From: an uncultured Collinsella sp.
GTDB taxonomy: Bacteria > Actinomycetota > Coriobacteriia > Coriobacteriales > Coriobacteriaceae
Direction of reading: 5' to 3'
Length of the DNA stretch: 35,403 nt
Assembly (NCBI GenBank): GCA_900547765.1
Contig: URIA01000020.1
Coordinates: 1 to 35,403 of the forward strand
Shown in pieces: positions 7,618 to 15,510 of this stretch. The notes beneath the pieces were generated by a model. The model was not told the origin of the DNA. It worked only from the letters and a program-made list of their open reading frames with translations, and searched no databases. The position numbers and the translations under genes were made by a program. The first letter of the stretch is position 1, and every line of letters starts with the position of its first letter.

Positions 7618-8583
7618 TTACTTTAACGAAGCAAGAAGATGCTCAGCGGCACCGATAAGCGGCGCATCGCCCTCCAGAGAGCCGATGAGAATCGGCGTGT
7701 CCTGAAGCGGGTCGAGCGCCTGGCTGGCATAGCCCTCGTGCACCGAATCCTTCCACGTCTGTGAACGCCAATCGGGACCTTGGTGAATCACGCCGCCCGA
7801 AAGCACGATGACCTCAGGGTCCAGGATGTTAGCAAGCGAGCCCAAGCTGGCACCCAGCGCAAAGCCAGCGTCATAGATGACCTCGGTCGCCTTTGCGTCG
7901 CCTGCGCGGCACAGGTCGTTCACGTCGCGACCGACCGAAGGACGGCTGGGGTCGACGCGGCCAAAGCGCTCATCGTACATGCGCCCGATCGAAGTTCCGG
8001 AAGCAACCGACTCAAGATGGCCGGAACGCCCGCAGGCGCAGGGAATGCCAGCGGCAGCCGAGCACTCGATGTGGCCCATATGGCCGGCAGCACCATGGAA
8101 GCCCTGCATCACGCGGCCGTTCTCGACATATGCGCCGCCGATACCCGTTCCGATGCCCAGGCACAAGACGGAGAACTTGCCCTTGCCGACGCCCCAGTGG
8201 GCCTCGCCCAGAGCATGAGCCTGCACGTCGCCCACAACGGCAACGGGAAGACCAAGGTCCTCGCGCAGACGCGGCCCCAACTGAACGCCGGACCAGCCGG
8301 GCATGATCTCATTGGCATACGCGATGGCGCCCGTCTTGGGATCGACGACGCCTGCGGCACCAATACCGACACCGAGGACCTCGACATCGGGATTCGCCTC
8401 GAGAGCGGCCTTGATGGACGCCTCGATACGCTGGAAGACGGACTCGCCGCCCTCTTGGGCCTCGGTGGGAACCTCAGCCTCAAATACGGGATGGGGCACA
8501 CTACCGTCAGCCGGATACTCCATAATGGCAGTCGCAATTTTGGTGCCGCCGATATCGACGGAGCAAACGTACTTGTTCTCCAT
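7618..8583 (-). CDS. nanK: N-acetylmannosamine kinase (ROK family)
   Basis: Phosphorylates ManNAc with ATP, the second step of sialic acid breakdown. The 321-residue ROK protein has the ATP-site motif DIGGTK at residues 10-15, a catalytic Asp in VVGDVQAHALGE (Asp119), and LGIGTGIGGAYV. The segment AGHMGH (His168, His171) resembles the AGHxGH I recall from E. coli NanK, where glucokinase-like ROK proteins have GExGH. This favours a ManNAc kinase over glucokinase. The zinc motif reads CACGRSGHLE, so the third cysteine of the usual CxCGxxGC is His189. The frame extends to 8610, but the ATG at 8583 has AAGGAG at good spacing. The SD lies in a small hairpin. Neighbours nanA and nanE support the assignment. 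Confidence 0.9.
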   Translation of the reverse strand: MENKYVCSVDIGGTKIATAIMEYPADGSVPHPVFEAEVPTEAQEGGESVFQRIEASIKAALEANPDVEVLGVGIGAAGVVDPKTGAIAYANEIMPGWSGVQLGPRLREDLGLPVAVVGDVQAHALGEAHWGVGKGKFSVLCLGIGTGIGGAYVENGRVMQGFHGAAGHMGHIECSAAAGIPCACGRSGHLESVASGTSIGRMYDERFGRVDPSRPSVGRDVNDLCRAGDAKATEVIYDAGFALGASLGSLANILDPEVIVLSGGVIHQGPDWRSQTWKDSVHEGYASQALDPLQDTPILIGSLEGDAPLIGAAEHLLASLK

Positions 8584-8588
8584 GTCGC

Positions 8589-8601
8589 TCTCCTTAGGAG
8601 A
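8589..8601 (-). promoter_or_regulatory. Small hairpin covering the nanK ribosome binding site
   Basis: Minus-strand TCTCC-TAA-GGAGA forms a 5-bp stem with a 3-nt loop that pairs the AAGGAG Shine-Dalgarno of nanK with an upstream TCTCC. The ATG follows 6 nt later. It may tune nanK translation, though a stem this short could also melt easily. Confidence 0.5.
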
Positions 8602-8657
8602 TAAAAACAACTACAGGAAATGCGCCGTCAGGCTAGCCGTCACAGCGCGGTAAAGGT

Positions 8658-8752
8658 TTTCCAGGTGCCCGAGATCGCCGAGAAACCGTGTGGCCATCGA
8701 CCTAATGGGTCATGGTCACACGGTTGAACGGCGAGGTCGGGTGCCTGGGAAA
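8658..8752. repeat. Long (~95 nt) imperfect palindrome between nanA and nanK
   Basis: The nanA-nanK spacer (8584-8755) is nearly filled by one long dyad. Pairing arms, from outside in: TTT/AAA, CCAGG/CCTGG (8661-8665 with 8744-8748), CCCGA/TCGGG, TCGCCG/CGGCGA (8675-8680 with 8729-8734), AACCGTGTG/CACACGGTT (8684-8692 with 8717-8725), CCAT/ATGG, GACC/GGTC, around a 5-nt loop. Three non-Watson-Crick positions (8666/8743, 8667/8742, 8693/8716) are G-U in plus-strand RNA but A-C in minus-strand RNA. There is no coding frame of note and no T-tail. It could be a REP/MITE-like element, a processing site in the operon mRNA, or a plus-strand structured RNA. Confidence 0.8.
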
Positions 8753-8755
8753 GCT

Positions 8756-9676
8756 TTAAAGGAGACCGTTGTCCTGGAGGACCTTGCGAATCGCCTCGAC
8801 GTTCTCGCCGGTCATGGCCTTCACCGGGCGCGGCATGGTCGGGCTGTCGAAGATACCCATGAGATTCATAGCGGTCTTGAAGGCGCCGACGCCACCGGCA
8901 TAGCCCTGAACGCCCGAGGTGACATCCCAGATGTGCGAAATCTCATTGAGGCGATCCTGCTCGGCCTTGACGGTAGCCCAGTCACCAGCCTGAGCGGCCT
9001 TCCACTGACGCACGTAGCCCTCGGGCTCAACGTTAGCGAGACCCGGGACGGAACCGTCGGCGCCACCGAGGTAAGCGCCGTCGACAACGACCTCGTGACC
9101 GGTGAGGATGCTCATCGGATGGCCGTTCTTCTCGTTCTCCTGAACGAGATAGCGGAACGAGATGTCATCGCCCGAGGAATCCTTGACGCCAGCCAGGACG
9201 CCCTCGGCGCCGAGCTTGGCAAGGAGCTTCCAGGGGAGCTTGGTGTGGACGCACACGGGGATGTCATAGGCAAAGATGGGCAGGTCGAGCTCCTCGTGCA
9301 GGATGCGGAAGTGCTCCTCGACCTCGGTCATGCCCTGCAGGGCATAGAACGGGCAGGTGGCGACGAGGGCATCGGCGCCCAGCTCCTGGGCAACCTTGCC
9401 GTGCTCGATCATGCGCTCGGTCTCGGTATCGATGATGCCGACCAGAACAGGCACGCGGTGATCGACGATGCGCACGGCCTCGGCGATAATCTGGCGACGG
9501 CGCTCGTCGGTGGAGAAGACGACCTCACCCGAAGAGCCCAAGAAGAACAGGCCATCGACGCCGGCGTCGATCATGCGGTTGATGCTGCGCTCAAAGGAGG
9601 CAACGTCGAGCTGGTGGTCTTCGGTATCGGGAACAACGACGGGAGGAATAACGCCGGTGAATTTCTGAGTTGCCAC
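8756..9676 (-). CDS. nanA: N-acetylneuraminate lyase (DapA/NAL superfamily)
   Basis: Cleaves sialic acid to ManNAc and pyruvate by a Schiff-base mechanism. The 306-residue TIM barrel has the pyruvate-binding loop GSSGE (residues 47-51, GSTGE in typical lyases), Tyr137 in FAYDIP and the Schiff-base Lys165 in AGVKDSSGD. As I recall them, these are the positions of Tyr137 and Lys165 in E. coli NanA. The start is a GTG at 9676, six nt after AAGGAG. The in-frame ATG at 9760 would add residues unrelated to the family and lacks that site. The superfamily also contains dihydrodipicolinate synthase and keto-deoxy-sugar aldolases, so the specificity rests on adjacent nanK and nanE. It lies 68 nt after the esterase-like gene and before the long palindrome. 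Confidence 0.88.
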   Translation of the reverse strand: MATQKFTGVIPPVVVPDTEDHQLDVASFERSINRMIDAGVDGLFFLGSSGEVVFSTDERRRQIIAEAVRIVDHRVPVLVGIIDTETERMIEHGKVAQELGADALVATCPFYALQGMTEVEEHFRILHEELDLPIFAYDIPVCVHTKLPWKLLAKLGAEGVLAGVKDSSGDDISFRYLVQENEKNGHPMSILTGHEVVVDGAYLGGADGSVPGLANVEPEGYVRQWKAAQAGDWATVKAEQDRLNEISHIWDVTSGVQGYAGGVGAFKTAMNLMGIFDSPTMPRPVKAMTGENVEAIRKVLQDNGLL

Positions 9677-9744
9677 AAGAATCTCCTTAGTTGTCTGGCG
9701 GACGGCCCTATGCCATCCACTCTTGTTGGCAGTGTCCAGGCCGC

Positions 9745-10596
9745 CTAGGCCAAAGAACACGGGTAGAACGTTTGGTTAAAGAAGTCGACGACTTCGTTTT
9801 CGAACGCATTGATGCGCTCATGAGCGTATTTGGCATAGATGATATGCCTTCGGTCACACTCAAGGCCGTTGAATACAGCAAACTGACCCTTGGGATCGCT
9901 CACGGTATCCATAAGCGATGTGCCCATGAGCACCGATCCGCGCACCCGAGACGACAGCGCCTCGAGACCGCCGGGAATTGGATTGGCGACCGCCGTGCAG
10001 ACAAGAGCCTGCTCGTCCAGAGCAGACACCGCCAGCGCGACACCGCCGCCAAGACCCTCACCCCATGCAAAAATGCGGTCGGGATCCATGCCATCAAGAT
10101 TGCGCGCGACCTTCGCCAACGCGCAGCCCCAACGGACGCGCTCGACAAAAGCAGGCGAGGTAATCCCCTGCTGCAGATCGCTAGATCCAATCATTTCATC
10201 GTCCAGCGCAAGCACGGCATATCCCATGGCGGCAAACCTCGTCATGTGATGCCATCCCCGCACGGGTCGGTCGATGTCATGGAACATCAGGCATAGTGGC
10301 ACAAGCTCGGATGCCCGGGCACGACCATAAGGCTCGATCAAACGACCGTGGACGACATCCCCACCGAGTTCAAAGGAAACCTCGGAGTAGCGCGCGAACG
10401 GATTGGCAAAATCAATCGCCGTAACAGTCAGCCCGCAAACGTGCGGGTTCAAAGCGGCTGTCTCTAACTCGGAAACATCCGCAGAAGTATCGCCGCGCCA
10501 ACCCCGGAAATCAGATAGCCTTGACGAAACCGTCCCAGCAATTCCCGCAAGCTCGGGGACAATCAGCTCATTGACATTGCTCTCGCACTTAGACAT
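9745..10596 (-). CDS. AXE1-family esterase homologue lacking the catalytic serine
   Basis: Alpha/beta-hydrolase of the acetyl xylan esterase/cephalosporin C deacetylase (AXE1) type and a diverged paralogue of the gene directly upstream. The two share the C-terminal layout GT...D...QFAV(Y/F)N(N/G)L...H and the VPL(V/C)L(Q/M)FH core. In the paralogue the nucleophile elbow is NGASQGGG, and here it is WGEGLGGG, so the serine position is Gly181. The oxyanion segment HGYPG has become HDIDR. Asp230 and His259 of the triad remain. At 283 residues it lacks the N-terminal ~40-residue AXE1 segment. The frame is intact and starts with a strong GGGAGG site, overlapping the paralogue by 8 nt, so it looks expressed. 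It may be a pseudoenzyme, a binding or structural partner of the active esterase, or use another nucleophile. Confidence 0.8.
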   Translation of the reverse strand: MSKCESNVNELIVPELAGIAGTVSSRLSDFRGWRGDTSADVSELETAALNPHVCGLTVTAIDFANPFARYSEVSFELGGDVVHGRLIEPYGRARASELVPLCLMFHDIDRPVRGWHHMTRFAAMGYAVLALDDEMIGSSDLQQGITSPAFVERVRWGCALAKVARNLDGMDPDRIFAWGEGLGGGVALAVSALDEQALVCTAVANPIPGGLEALSSRVRGSVLMGTSLMDTVSDPKGQFAVFNGLECDRRHIIYAKYAHERINAFENEVVDFFNQTFYPCSLA

Positions 10597-11566
10597 GAGC
10601 CTCCCCTCCCTTGCAGAAAAACGGAATGATCAGATCGTCAAAATCCTGAATCTCCTCGTGGCCAAAGCCTTCAAAGAACTCATGACGCTTTTCACAGGTC
10701 AGGTTGTTGTAGACCGCAAACTGCGTCGCCGGTGGACAGACGATATCGGCCGTGCCCGTGCCAAACAGCACGGGGCATTTGACCATAGGGGCAAAGTTCT
10801 TGGAATCGAAGTACGCCAGCTTGGCATAGGCTTCGTCAATACAAGTCGAGTCCTCGTCAAACCAGCGAGACCAATAGCGCAGGCCCTCGTAGGCAATGTT
10901 GTCGGCATCCAAATCCCAGACCAGGCGGAAATCTGACAGGAAGGGATAGAGGATGGCGGCGCGATTGATAAGCTCGCTGTTAAGCGCACAGGTCGCAATA
11001 CCCAAACCGCCGCCCTGCGACGCGCCGTTCACAAACACACGGGCAAGATCGATGCCCTCGAGCTCGCGAACGATGCGGCACAGGATGCGAATATCTTGGT
11101 GCAAGCGGACATAGTAGAGATTGGCCGGATCGCCGTCGATACCGGCGACGATATGGCCCGCGACCGTCGTACCCTCAAATCCACCAATATCCTCGGAGGG
11201 ACCGCCCTGACCAGGACAGTCAAGCGCGATGAGCGCCATGCCCATGCCCGCAAACGACGCCTGCTCAAACCAGCTGCGGCTTGCACCCGGATACCCATGG
11301 AACTGAAGTACCAATGGCACGGGCTCGTCCGAGACGGGTTTAAGGTACTTGGCATGCAGGCGCGCGCCACACATGCCGGTATACCAGAGGTCGAAAAGCT
11401 GGCAGGTCACGGCATCGGTGACCGATGCCGTCTCGATCGCATAGTCAAGCCCGACGGCGTCGGCCTCGGCCATGCGGTCCTTCCAAAAGAGATCGAAATC
11501 TGATGGACGGGGCATGGCGCCTCGATATTCACCAAATTGATGTTGCAGCTCCTGAGCACTTGGCAT
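10589..11566 (-). CDS. AXE1-family acetylesterase (acetyl xylan esterase/cephalosporin deacetylase type)
   Basis: Intracellular alpha/beta-hydrolase without a signal peptide. The AXE1 N-terminus is seen in EYRGAMPRPSDFDLFW, the oxyanion loop in QFHGYPG, the nucleophile elbow in VNGASQGGGLG (Ser183), the acid in GTADIVCP (Asp274) and the histidine in GFGHEE (His303), numbering from the ATG at 11566 (325 residues, the usual length). A TTG at 11581 is also in frame. Neither start has an ideal ribosome site, and the ATG fits homologues better. Known members deacetylate short acetylated sugars. In this operon removal of O-acetyl groups from sialic acid before NanA is plausible, but that is inference. 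It overlaps the next gene by 8 nt. Confidence 0.86.
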   Translation of the reverse strand: MPSAQELQHQFGEYRGAMPRPSDFDLFWKDRMAEADAVGLDYAIETASVTDAVTCQLFDLWYTGMCGARLHAKYLKPVSDEPVPLVLQFHGYPGASRSWFEQASFAGMGMALIALDCPGQGGPSEDIGGFEGTTVAGHIVAGIDGDPANLYYVRLHQDIRILCRIVRELEGIDLARVFVNGASQGGGLGIATCALNSELINRAAILYPFLSDFRLVWDLDADNIAYEGLRYWSRWFDEDSTCIDEAYAKLAYFDSKNFAPMVKCPVLFGTGTADIVCPPATQFAVYNNLTCEKRHEFFEGFGHEEIQDFDDLIIPFFCKGGEAHV

Positions 11567-11602
11567 GGCTCGTGAACCCAACCTTTCGAAATCGCAACGG
11601 AG

Positions 11603-11630
11603 GTGCGCCCGGCAAGGGAACCGGGCGCAC
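11603..11630 (-). repeat. Intercistronic hairpin between the transporter and esterase genes
   Basis: GTGCGCCCGG (11603-11612) and CCGGGCGCAC (11621-11630) form a perfect 10-bp stem with an 8-nt loop. It lies between the ATPase stop (11647) and the esterase start. No T-run follows on the minus strand, so it may protect or process the upstream transporter mRNA rather than end it. Confidence 0.7.
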
Positions 11631-11646
11631 GGGAGGGAAAGCGAGA

Positions 11647-12474
11647 CTACTCGCCGAGCTTGGGATGCAGCAGCGACGGCGCAGCGCCGAGCAGCATCTT
11701 GGTGTAGGGGTCCCGGGGGTGCTGGAAGACCTGCTTGGCCTCGCCCTGCTCGACGATCTTGCCGCCATTCATAACGATGATGTCATCAGAGATATAGCGG
11801 ACCGTCTGGATGTCATGGCTGATGAACACCATGGCCAGGCCGAGCTCCTTCTTAAGGTCGGTCAACAGGTTCAGAATCTGCGCGCGGACCGAAACGTCCA
11901 GAGCCGAGGTGGGCTCGTCGGCGATGATGGCATCGGGGTTCAGCGACAGGGCACGGGCAATTGCGACGCGCTGGCGCTGGCCGCCCGAAAGCTGGCCGGG
12001 AAGAACCTCAGCGGCAGAGCTGGGCAGACCGGTGAGCTCCAAGAGCTCCTTGACGCGCTTCTCCTGCTCGGCCTCGGTACCCAGGTTGTGGACGCGCATG
12101 GGGTCGAGCAGTTGCTCGCGAACGACCATGCGGGGGTTGAGCGCCGTGGCCGGGTTCTGGAACACGACCGAGATAACGCGACCCATGTGGCGACGGTCCT
12201 CGGCGGTACGTTTGGTAACGTCCTTGCCCTTAAAGTAGACCTTGCCGCTCGTGGGGGCCTGCAGGCCGCACATGACGTTGGCGGTGGTGGACTTACCGCA
12301 ACCGGACTCGCCGACGATGCCGATCGTCTGACCGGGCATGAGCTTAATCGTTACACCCTGGACGGCGTGAACCAGGTTAGGGTGGAGAATCGAACCGGTA
12401 CGGGTCCTAAAGGTGACGTGGACGTCATCAAGGAAGATGATCGGCTCGACGCCGTTGACTGCGGTCTCGCTCAT
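11647..12474 (-). CDS. ABC transporter ATP-binding protein (OppF-like)
   Basis: ATPase of a peptide/opine/nickel-family importer, acting at the inner face of the membrane. The 275-residue protein has Walker A GESGCGKST (about 55-63), a Q-loop in VVFQNPATALNP, signature LSGGQRQR (162-169), Walker B AIIADEP, a D-loop SALD and the switch histidine in ISHD. The C-terminal HPRDPYTKMLLGAAP segment is typical of OppF/DppF subunits. Its ATG directly follows the TAG of the permease-ATPase fusion with no spacing. It would pair with the fused ATPase domain to make the asymmetric ATPase dimer. The ligand is probably a sialic acid or related sugar, given the downstream nan genes; a peptide ligand cannot be excluded. 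Confidence 0.93.
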   Translation of the reverse strand: MSETAVNGVEPIIFLDDVHVTFRTRTGSILHPNLVHAVQGVTIKLMPGQTIGIVGESGCGKSTTANVMCGLQAPTSGKVYFKGKDVTKRTAEDRRHMGRVISVVFQNPATALNPRMVVREQLLDPMRVHNLGTEAEQEKRVKELLELTGLPSSAAEVLPGQLSGGQRQRVAIARALSLNPDAIIADEPTSALDVSVRAQILNLLTDLKKELGLAMVFISHDIQTVRYISDDIIVMNGGKIVEQGEAKQVFQHPRDPYTKMLLGAAPSLLHPKLGE

Positions 12475-14490
12475 CTACATCACCTCCGCGTGAGGGGTCA
12501 AACCATTTGCCTTGAGCACCTCGTCGGGGAGCTCGGAATAGAAGTGCTCGGTGCCGGGAACGCGCTTGAAGACCGGACGGGTGTCCAGGCCAATACGCGG
12601 ATGGCTCGAGCGGGGCGCGAAGCGATCGCCCTTGGGGAAATCGCGCGGGCTCGGAACGGCGCCGGGCACCTGGTGCAGGCGGCCCGAACCGCTCTCGATG
12701 GACAGAACGGAACCCAGAAGACCGCGGGTGTACTCGTGAATCGGGTTGGTGAGCAGCTCCTTGGTGGGTGCCTGCTCGATAACCTGACCGGCGTACATAA
12801 CCGTGATGTTATGGGCGACCTCGGCGACCAGCGCCAGGTCGTGCGAGACGAAGATCATGGCAAAGCCGAGCTTGGCCTGAAGGTCGTTGAGCAGCTTGAT
12901 GACCTGCTTCTGGACGGTAACGTCCAGAGCGGTCGTGGGCTCGTCGCAGATGACCAGCTTGGGGTCGCGGGTAAGGGCCATAGCGATCAGGACACGCTGA
13001 CGCTGGCCACCGGAAAGCTCATGCGGGTAGCTCTCGAGCGTACGCTTGGGGTCGAGGCCCACGAGCTCCAGGAGTTCCTCGGCGCTGCGGGTGCCGCCGC
13101 GCTTGGTGAGCTGCTTCATCTGGGCAGAGATGAGCATGGAGGGGTTGAGCGAGGACAGGGCGTCCTGATAGACCATAGCGATATCGGTACCGCGCAGGCC
13201 GAACCACTCCTTCTTGCTCATCTTGAGCAGGTCGCGGCCCTCCCAGAGGACCTCGCCGGAAAGGTGCTCGTCATCGTCGGTCAGGCCCATGATGGCCAGC
13301 GTGGTGATGGACTTACCGCAACCGGACTCGCCCACCAGGCCCATGGTCTGACCAGGACGGACGTCAAAGTTGACATGGTCGACGACGTTGATATCGCCGT
13401 GATGCTCAAACTGAATGCAGAAGTCACGGACCGAGAGAATCGGTTCGACAGACTCGTCGGGCACATGGCGATCGTCACGCTTGAGCTCGACATCGCGCAG
13501 GGCGCCAAGGCGAGCGGAGAGGGACTGGGCCTGCTCCTTGTAGGCGCGAACGGGGTCGGAGACCAGCAGGTCGGCCTCGCGACGCTTGGAGGAATCGGTC
13601 GGATCCAGGGCGGCGGAGGGAGCAGCGGCCATGGCGTCGGTAATGCCCTCGGAGAGGATGTTGAGCGCCAGGCAGGTGATCATGATGGCCAGGCCCGGGA
13701 ACAGCGCCTGCCACCAACGGCCGGCGAGCACGCCGCCGCGGGCGTCGGCGAGGATGTTGCCCCAGGTAGCGGTGGGCTCCTGGATACCAGCGCCGATGAA
13801 GGTCAGCGAGGCCTCGAAGATGATGGCGTCGGCGACCAGGGTAACGGTGAAGACCATGATCGGGGCGATGCAGTTACGCAGAACATGCTTGATCAAAATC
13901 CACGGAGCCTTGGCGCCGGAAACGATGACCGCGCGGACATAGTCCTCGCCGTACTCGGACACGATGTTGGCGCGCACGATACGGGCAATCTGCGGAGTGT
14001 ACATAAAGCCGATGGCGAAGATGATCGACGGCACGGAGTTGCCCAGGATGGAGACGAAGACGGCCGCGAGGGCGATGCCCGGGATGGACATGATGATGTC
14101 CAAGATACGCATGATCGTCTCGGAGACGGCCTTGCGCGAAACCGCTGCAAGGGCGCCCACGACCGAGCCGCAGACCAGAGCCATGGCGGTGGCGCCAAAG
14201 CCGATAATCAGCGAGTAACGACCACCGTAGAGCATACGCGACAGAATGTCGCGACCCTTATCGTCGGTACCGAAGATAAATCCGTTGCCGGGAGCCTGGC
14301 GAGCCGTAAAGATCTCGACCGGGCTATAGGGGGCAAGAAGGGGCGCCAGAATCGCAGTCAGGGCGACCAGCACCAGCACGACGGCGGCAATCTTAGAAGA
14401 CAGCGTCATCTTCTTCCAGCCACCGAGCTTGAGCCCCTTGGAGGCAGCCTTCTCGAGCTGCTCGGTTTGCTTCTCTCGAATCTTTACCAT
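12475..14490 (-). CDS. Fused ABC transporter permease (OppC-like) and ATPase (OppD-like)
   Basis: A 671-residue fusion of two importer subunits that are usually separate. Residues 1 to about 290 are an OppC-type permease: a first membrane helix near 33-53, the FGTDDKGRDILSRMLYGGR segment, five further helices and the EAA-type coupling loop in VRAVIVSGAKAPWILIKHVLRN (about 185-206). A linker of ~60 charged residues follows. From about 350 there is an OppD-type ATPase with Walker A GESGCGKS (387-394), signature LSGGQRQR (492-499), VICDEP and the switch histidine in VSHDLAL. The C-terminus carries the TRGLLGSVLSIE...LHQVPGAVP stretch of oligopeptide ATPases. The frame is continuous without a repeat or gap, so the fusion is real. 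It starts 3 nt after the permease stop and abuts the next ATPase gene. The same subunit order, with a permease-ATPase fusion, is what I recall for SatABCD-type sialic acid importers. Confidence 0.93.
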   Translation of the reverse strand: MVKIREKQTEQLEKAASKGLKLGGWKKMTLSSKIAAVVLVLVALTAILAPLLAPYSPVEIFTARQAPGNGFIFGTDDKGRDILSRMLYGGRYSLIIGFGATAMALVCGSVVGALAAVSRKAVSETIMRILDIIMSIPGIALAAVFVSILGNSVPSIIFAIGFMYTPQIARIVRANIVSEYGEDYVRAVIVSGAKAPWILIKHVLRNCIAPIMVFTVTLVADAIIFEASLTFIGAGIQEPTATWGNILADARGGVLAGRWWQALFPGLAIMITCLALNILSEGITDAMAAAPSAALDPTDSSKRREADLLVSDPVRAYKEQAQSLSARLGALRDVELKRDDRHVPDESVEPILSVRDFCIQFEHHGDINVVDHVNFDVRPGQTMGLVGESGCGKSITTLAIMGLTDDDEHLSGEVLWEGRDLLKMSKKEWFGLRGTDIAMVYQDALSSLNPSMLISAQMKQLTKRGGTRSAEELLELVGLDPKRTLESYPHELSGGQRQRVLIAMALTRDPKLVICDEPTTALDVTVQKQVIKLLNDLQAKLGFAMIFVSHDLALVAEVAHNITVMYAGQVIEQAPTKELLTNPIHEYTRGLLGSVLSIESGSGRLHQVPGAVPSPRDFPKGDRFAPRSSHPRIGLDTRPVFKRVPGTEHFYSELPDEVLKANGLTPHAEVM

Positions 14491-14493
14491 AAT

Positions 14494-15450
14494 CTACACC
14501 GTCCTGATGCGCGGGTTGATGAGCAGGTAGAGCATGTCAACCACGATGTTGATGATGATGAAGGCAAGAGCAACGACGATGACGACGCCCTGAACCAGGT
14601 TCGCCTCGTTGCCCTGAACGCCCTGCAGAATCGCGGTGCCCATGCCGGGGAGGTTGAAGATAACCTCGATGACGACGGCGCCGCCCATGAGGTAACCGAT
14701 CTTAAGACCGAGGGTGGTGACCGGGGTGATCAGCGCATTGCGAAGAACGTTGATGCCGACGACGACCTTCTCGGGAACGCCGGCGCCGCGAGCCATACGG
14801 ACATAATCCTTGTCGAGCTCCTCGACCATGGCGGTACGCACGATACGAGTCATCTGGCCCGTCAGCGGAAATGCCAAGGCGATAGCGGGCATGATCATAC
14901 GCCCCAGATAGCCAACCGGATTCGTGGTGAAGTGAGGCAGAGCGCCCGATGCCGGGAGCACCTTAAGGTAGGAAGAGAACAGCAGGATCAACAGAACGGC
15001 AAGCCAGAACGACGGGGTTGCCAAGCCGGCGATGGAAAAGACACGGATTACTTGGTCCGGCCATTTGTCGCGATACAGTGCCGCGATGACGCCGAGCAAA
15101 AACGAAACGACCGCACCGATGGCAAGACCGATGAAGGTCAGCTGCATCGTGACGGGCAGGGCCGTGGAGATGCGCTTGGCAACGGAGTTGCGGGCAGCAC
15201 CATAGGTGCCCATGTCGCCATGGATCAAATCGCCCATATAGCGCACGTAGCGCACGGGCCAGGGGTCGTCCAGACCATACTTCTCATGGTACTCGGCAAC
15301 CGCCTCGGGCGAGGCACCGTCACCCAACGCCGTGTAGGCGGGGTCGGTCTTGGAGAACGACATAAGGAAGAACACCAGGACGGTGACGCCCAATGCCATG
15401 ATCGGCAGCGCCACAAGACGCCTTCCAATCAAACGTAGCAAGTTGTTCAC
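14494..15450 (-). CDS. ABC transporter permease (OppB-like)
   Basis: First membrane subunit of the importer, 318 residues with about six helices. The N-terminal helix LPIMALGVTVLVFFLMSF, the periplasmic loop DPWPVRYVRYMGDLIHGDMGTY, and the coupling loop YVRMARGAGVPEKVVVGINVLRNALIP-like segment are typical of DppB/OppB proteins. The start is a GTG at 15450 behind GGGGAG. The frame extends to a TTG at 15483 without a ribosome site. It follows the binding-protein gene across a hairpin and is followed 3 nt later by the permease-ATPase fusion. Confidence 0.92.
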   Translation of the reverse strand: MNNLLRLIGRRLVALPIMALGVTVLVFFLMSFSKTDPAYTALGDGASPEAVAEYHEKYGLDDPWPVRYVRYMGDLIHGDMGTYGAARNSVAKRISTALPVTMQLTFIGLAIGAVVSFLLGVIAALYRDKWPDQVIRVFSIAGLATPSFWLAVLLILLFSSYLKVLPASGALPHFTTNPVGYLGRMIMPAIALAFPLTGQMTRIVRTAMVEELDKDYVRMARGAGVPEKVVVGINVLRNALITPVTTLGLKIGYLMGGAVVIEVIFNLPGMGTAILQGVQGNEANLVQGVVIVVALAFIIINIVVDMLYLLINPRIRTV

Positions 15451-15510
15451 GTTCTCTCCCCTTTCTTTTGTCGGTAGGACCAACTGGTATATGAGTACGG
15501 ATACTCATTA

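Noticed and set aside
11425..15438. Plus-strand open frame of 1337 codons
   Set aside because: It is antisense to the transporter genes, whose ABC motifs are unmistakable. The product is a low-complexity string rich in Gly, Asp, His and Leu with no domain, caused by third-position GC bias.
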